A stretch of DNA of 7,959 nt from an uncultured Rivibacter sp. (GTDB lineage Bacteria; Pseudomonadota; Gammaproteobacteria; Burkholderiales; Burkholderiaceae). Shown piece after piece: positions 6,801-7,959 of this stretch (the first letter of the stretch is position 1; the number at the start of each line of letters is the position of its first letter). The translations under genes were made by a program, and so were the position numbers. The DNA is taken from NCBI GenBank assembly GCA_946481025.1, contig CAMLNA010000169.1, forward strand, positions 1-7,959, written 5' to 3'. A model generated the notes under the pieces. That model did no database searches, was not told where the DNA came from, and was given only the letters and a program-made list of their open reading frames with translations.

Positions 6801-7396
6801 ACCTGTCAGGCACACGCGAGTTCGGCCAGGACTACGAAAAGGTCTCGGTGACGGTGCTCGACTTCGCCGGCACCATCGACGCCGACCACGACCGCTTCTA
6901 CAACTCACCTCAACCGCTGGCGGCCGAGGTGGAGCTCAACCGCGAGCAGTGGATCCAGCGCTACCTCGAGACGCTGAGCGGCTGGACCGAGGAGCAGAAG
7001 CAGACGCAAGGCCGGGACCTCGCCCACCGCGACCTCGATCGCTTCCTCCGGCAGGCCCAGGCCCTCGAGAGCAGCAACTTCGCGCTCTACAACATCCACG
7101 ACACGATGATGCCGCAGGCTTCGGGCCACTTCGAGATGCTGTACATGCTCGACGACGTGGCGAAGGAGACGGGCAACGACGCGATGAGCCAGGCGGTGAA
7201 GGCCGACCGCGACCAGCTGCTCAACGAGCCTTCGACCTGGCGCCGTTCGACGATGAACCTCTTCGAGCGCGGCAAGTCTTCTGCGACGGACGGCGTCAAC
7301 TTCGTGGCGCGCCTGGGCCGTACACAAGGGGCGGACGCGCAGCTGCAGATCGCGGAGTACCCGTCACGCAACCCGGCGCCACCGCCGCAGGAATGA
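3821..7396 (+). CDS. Putative type III secreted effector, 1191 residues, family not recognised
   Basis: I do not recognise this protein by name. The effector call rests on its PIP-box promoter. Visible architecture: residues 1-~135 are proline-rich and probably disordered, as expected of a secretion/chaperone region. Residues ~140-735 are Ala/Arg/Glu/Gln-rich helices, probably helical bundles or coiled coil. Residues ~740-957 alternate Gly/Ser/Thr with hydrophobics like beta-strands (GELGLSAGPTFKL, LGLRLSGGLKGGL, VVEASASVGLN, KFRASAGLA), interrupted by a helical insert (~825-865). The motif GDPR occurs at 892-895 and 952-955 after similar strands. An Ala/Pro linker (962-982) leads to a helical C-terminal domain (~1000-1175) and a Pro-rich tail. 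There is one cysteine (702), no WxxxE motif, no signal peptide and no obvious membrane helix. A beta-barrel like that of AvrE/HopR1-class effectors is conceivable, but the protein is much shorter than those. No chaperone gene is adjacent. Base composition matches its neighbours. Function unknown. Confidence 0.75.
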   Translation: MPEWLNARPVSATLVVPGTERTREHPERPAAPQVLGDPDHPLRPRAEREPDVAEVLRVSGRAMADAPSNMERPGASQLRRRLAPHSPAGLMPSPFAAPMSSLLTGEVGGAVVPLGPTQPQGGMHPINHSREAEVMQAPVDPGFGERLDAAKNALDAARREHGAAPDGQVPAALRAAANELDAVLSASQLRNLGAAARMHTATRVRLDFAVGELERIDGRLPMDSSLRQQVADEAGRQRPLVQAAAEGAQRIQNRHDEALGAAEDRLLGLMQEHPPGFAAVAPVPVLGARLQALAGRLPRQPLKEAISRASMVEATSRMLAHVTGGDPSRAADALQALMDSPTSKWMSGDAGSAATSQADADVKALFRMMSGVHRGTEVLMLAARHQASVAEVTPQSLDVRAFWRADRALQQESSETVRAWLEGAKRAAAAAVDSGPQAVTSQRDLAALRAVRMGFVANAPDSHYGRINKRLTKMVTQWVDRAQAPDVGIAGRLQQALGFGAAGAPDVEQGVARRRQELDPPTLNPLGKKTPLRAGVLERLDAVGASVGLRTPSVQGREHWNAAVQALEQAGGQLIDQAFARREAPSPSAAVAQALGAFIKAHPDRAPTDTPSAAELASIRAHAREALQGAPVPMLPAEPLLAMAQRSASMLEAISARGPQPASRDEAQTAALAAGASEHAAAATRLLSPAEEGRQRFVDDLCAKLDTWDLRTRLRASEGGVAGLGWPSNLSISAPAAGDPLITPVANAQVRREAFIDIFHPMQGLQITAGSIRQTGGELGLSAGPTFKLAEDVLGLRLSGGLKGGLSNTHVEGATLRIRREPGRLPEMIENLKNVVRDLGKWETLRDEQGQPFDDALSALLARNEKLIISDMTQDTGSLVVEASASVGLNVGDPRKGERNTTFGPNASVQLSNERQQQVYADHSGNVRVLNEQVSVAHSKFRASAGLAANMGDPRNYPRTADAAPAAPPAAAPAPAPQAPAGTTQLTGAKAPLNLSGTREFGQDYEKVSVTVLDFAGTIDADHDRFYNSPQPLAAEVELNREQWIQRYLETLSGWTEEQKQTQGRDLAHRDLDRFLRQAQALESSNFALYNIHDTMMPQASGHFEMLYMLDDVAKETGNDAMSQAVKADRDQLLNEPSTWRRSTMNLFERGKSSATDGVNFVARLGRTQGADAQLQIAEYPSRNPAPPPQE

Positions 7397-7401
7397 CGGT
7401 G

Positions 7402-7959
7402 CTACTCCAGCGTCGCCTGCTTCACCGCATGCTCCCAGCGCCCCATCAGCGCCGCGGCACGCTCGCGCGGCATGGTGGGCAGGAAGCGGCGCTCCACCTT
7501 CCATTGCGCGGCCAGCTCATCGAGGTTCTTGTAGACACCGCATGAAAGCCCCGCGAGATACGCCGCGCCGAGCGCAGTGGTCTCGATGACCTGCGGGCGC
7601 ACGACCGGGATGCCCAGCAGGTCGGCCTGGAACTGCATGAGCAGGTTGTTGACGCAGGCGCCGCCGTCCACTCGCAACTCGGTGACGCCGCTGGTGGGGA
7701 CCGCTGCGGGCCGAGCGCCCGGCCGCTCCGAAGCCGGCCCGTGTCCCCCCGGGGGACCGGCCGGCGTACTCGCCGGGCGAGGGGTAGACAGATCACGGCT
7801 CATGGCCTGCAGCAGCGCGGCGCTCTGGAACGCGATGCTCTCCAGCGCGGCGCGGGCGATGTGGGCGGCCGTGCTGCCGCGGGTGAGGCCGACGATGGCG
7901 CCGGTGGCGTTGGGCTTCCAGTAGGGCGCGCCCAGGCCGGTGAAGGCCGGCACGAACAT
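7402..7959 (-). CDS. glpK: Glycerol kinase, C-terminal part (5' end outside the window)
   Basis: These 185 residues correspond to roughly the last third of glycerol kinase, which phosphorylates glycerol with ATP to sn-glycerol 3-phosphate in the cytoplasm. Diagnostic blocks are [15 protein letters not shown] (2-16), [22 protein letters not shown] (24-45), the ATP-domain motif [22 protein letters not shown] (95-116) and [13 protein letters not shown] (126-138). The Met at the window edge is internal; the gene continues beyond 7959. The frame is intact to TAG 7402-7404. Unusual: between LLQAMSRD (49-56) and VTELRVDGG (92-100) sits a Pro/Gly/Ala-rich stretch about 30 residues longer than in E. 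coli GlpK, encoded by the repeat copy at 7707-7790. The active-site blocks on both sides are well preserved, so the enzyme is probably functional. The gene ends 5 bp from the convergent effector gene. Confidence 0.95.
   Translation of the reverse strand: MFVPAFTGLGAPYWKPNATGAIVGLTRGSTAAHIARAALESIAFQSAALLQAMSRDLSTPRPASTPAGPPGGHGPASERPGARPAAVPTSGVTELRVDGGACVNNLLMQFQADLLGIPVVRPQVIETTALGAAYLAGLSCGVYKNLDELAAQWKVERRFLPTMPRERAAALMGRWEHAVKQATLE
7707..7790. repeat. In-frame copy of the hairpin repeat inside glpK
   Basis: The 84 bp (exactly 28 codons) align end to end with the 35-297 units at about 70-75% identity by eye. They share the CGGGCCG start, GGCCGCTCC, GGCCCGT, the 15-mer CGGCGTACTCGCCGG (also at 181-195) and the GACA end. 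The central inverted repeat is GTCCCCCCGGGGGAC (7743-7757), a perfect 7-bp stem as in the array but with different base pairs. On the glpK strand it encodes Pro/Gly/Ala/Ser/Arg-rich residues ~57-85 of the visible fragment, with no stop codon. Its length is a multiple of three, so the kinase frame is kept. Confidence 0.82.

Noticed and set aside
6851..6886. HAD-phosphatase-like motif (VTVLDFAGTIDAD, residues 1010-1022) in the effector
   Set aside because: The second catalytic Asp of DxDGT is Ala1016, and no other HAD motifs follow; probably coincidence.
3821..7396. WxxxE or cysteine-protease type effector
   Set aside because: All tryptophans were checked and none has Glu at +4. The only cysteine is Cys702, without a recognisable catalytic context.

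Overview
The window is uniformly GC-rich. Its gene content and protein flavour (a GlpK of proteobacterial type, a YafY-type regulator, VOC and GST paralogues) point to a betaproteobacterium, most likely Comamonadaceae. A near-perfect HrpX-type promoter (plant-inducible-promoter or PIP box, plus -10) in front of the largest gene suggests a plant-associated or plant-pathogenic member of the Acidovorax/Paracidovorax kind. The genus is an inference, not a reading.

Layout. Positions 35-297 hold three tandem copies of an ~89-bp GC-rich hairpin repeat that ends against the stop codon of the first gene. Positions 298-3587 carry five closely packed minus-strand genes, transcribed in this order: VOC protein 1 (3587-3195), VOC protein 2 (3031-2642), a YafY/WYL regulator (2613-1870), an EamA-type exporter (1841-957) and a glutathione S-transferase-like protein (960-298, ATGA overlap with the exporter). 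They look like one transcription unit with its own regulator, plausibly concerned with small-molecule, thiol or electrophile handling. The substrate cannot be read from sequence.

Positions 3588-3820 are a divergent intergenic region. The minus strand carries a clear Shine-Dalgarno for VOC protein 1. The plus strand carries TTCGC-N15-TTCGC (3736-3760), then after 31 bp TACCGT (3792-3797), then AAGGAG 8 nt before ATG 3821. This is the classical arrangement of a HrpX-controlled type III secretion gene.

Positions 3821-7396 encode a 1191-residue protein I cannot name. It has a proline-rich N-terminus, a long helical middle, a glycine-rich beta-strand region with a duplicated GDPR motif, an Ala/Pro linker and a helical C-terminal domain, with only one cysteine. 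I interpret it as a candidate type III effector, and it is the most interesting item here.

Positions 7402-7959 are the C-terminal part of glycerol kinase (glpK, minus strand, running off the window), convergent with the effector gene and only 5 bp away. Its reading frame contains an 84-bp (28-codon) diverged copy of the repeat found at 35-297, inserted in frame just before the conserved RVDGG motif. The hairpin of the repeat is preserved between copies by paired base changes.
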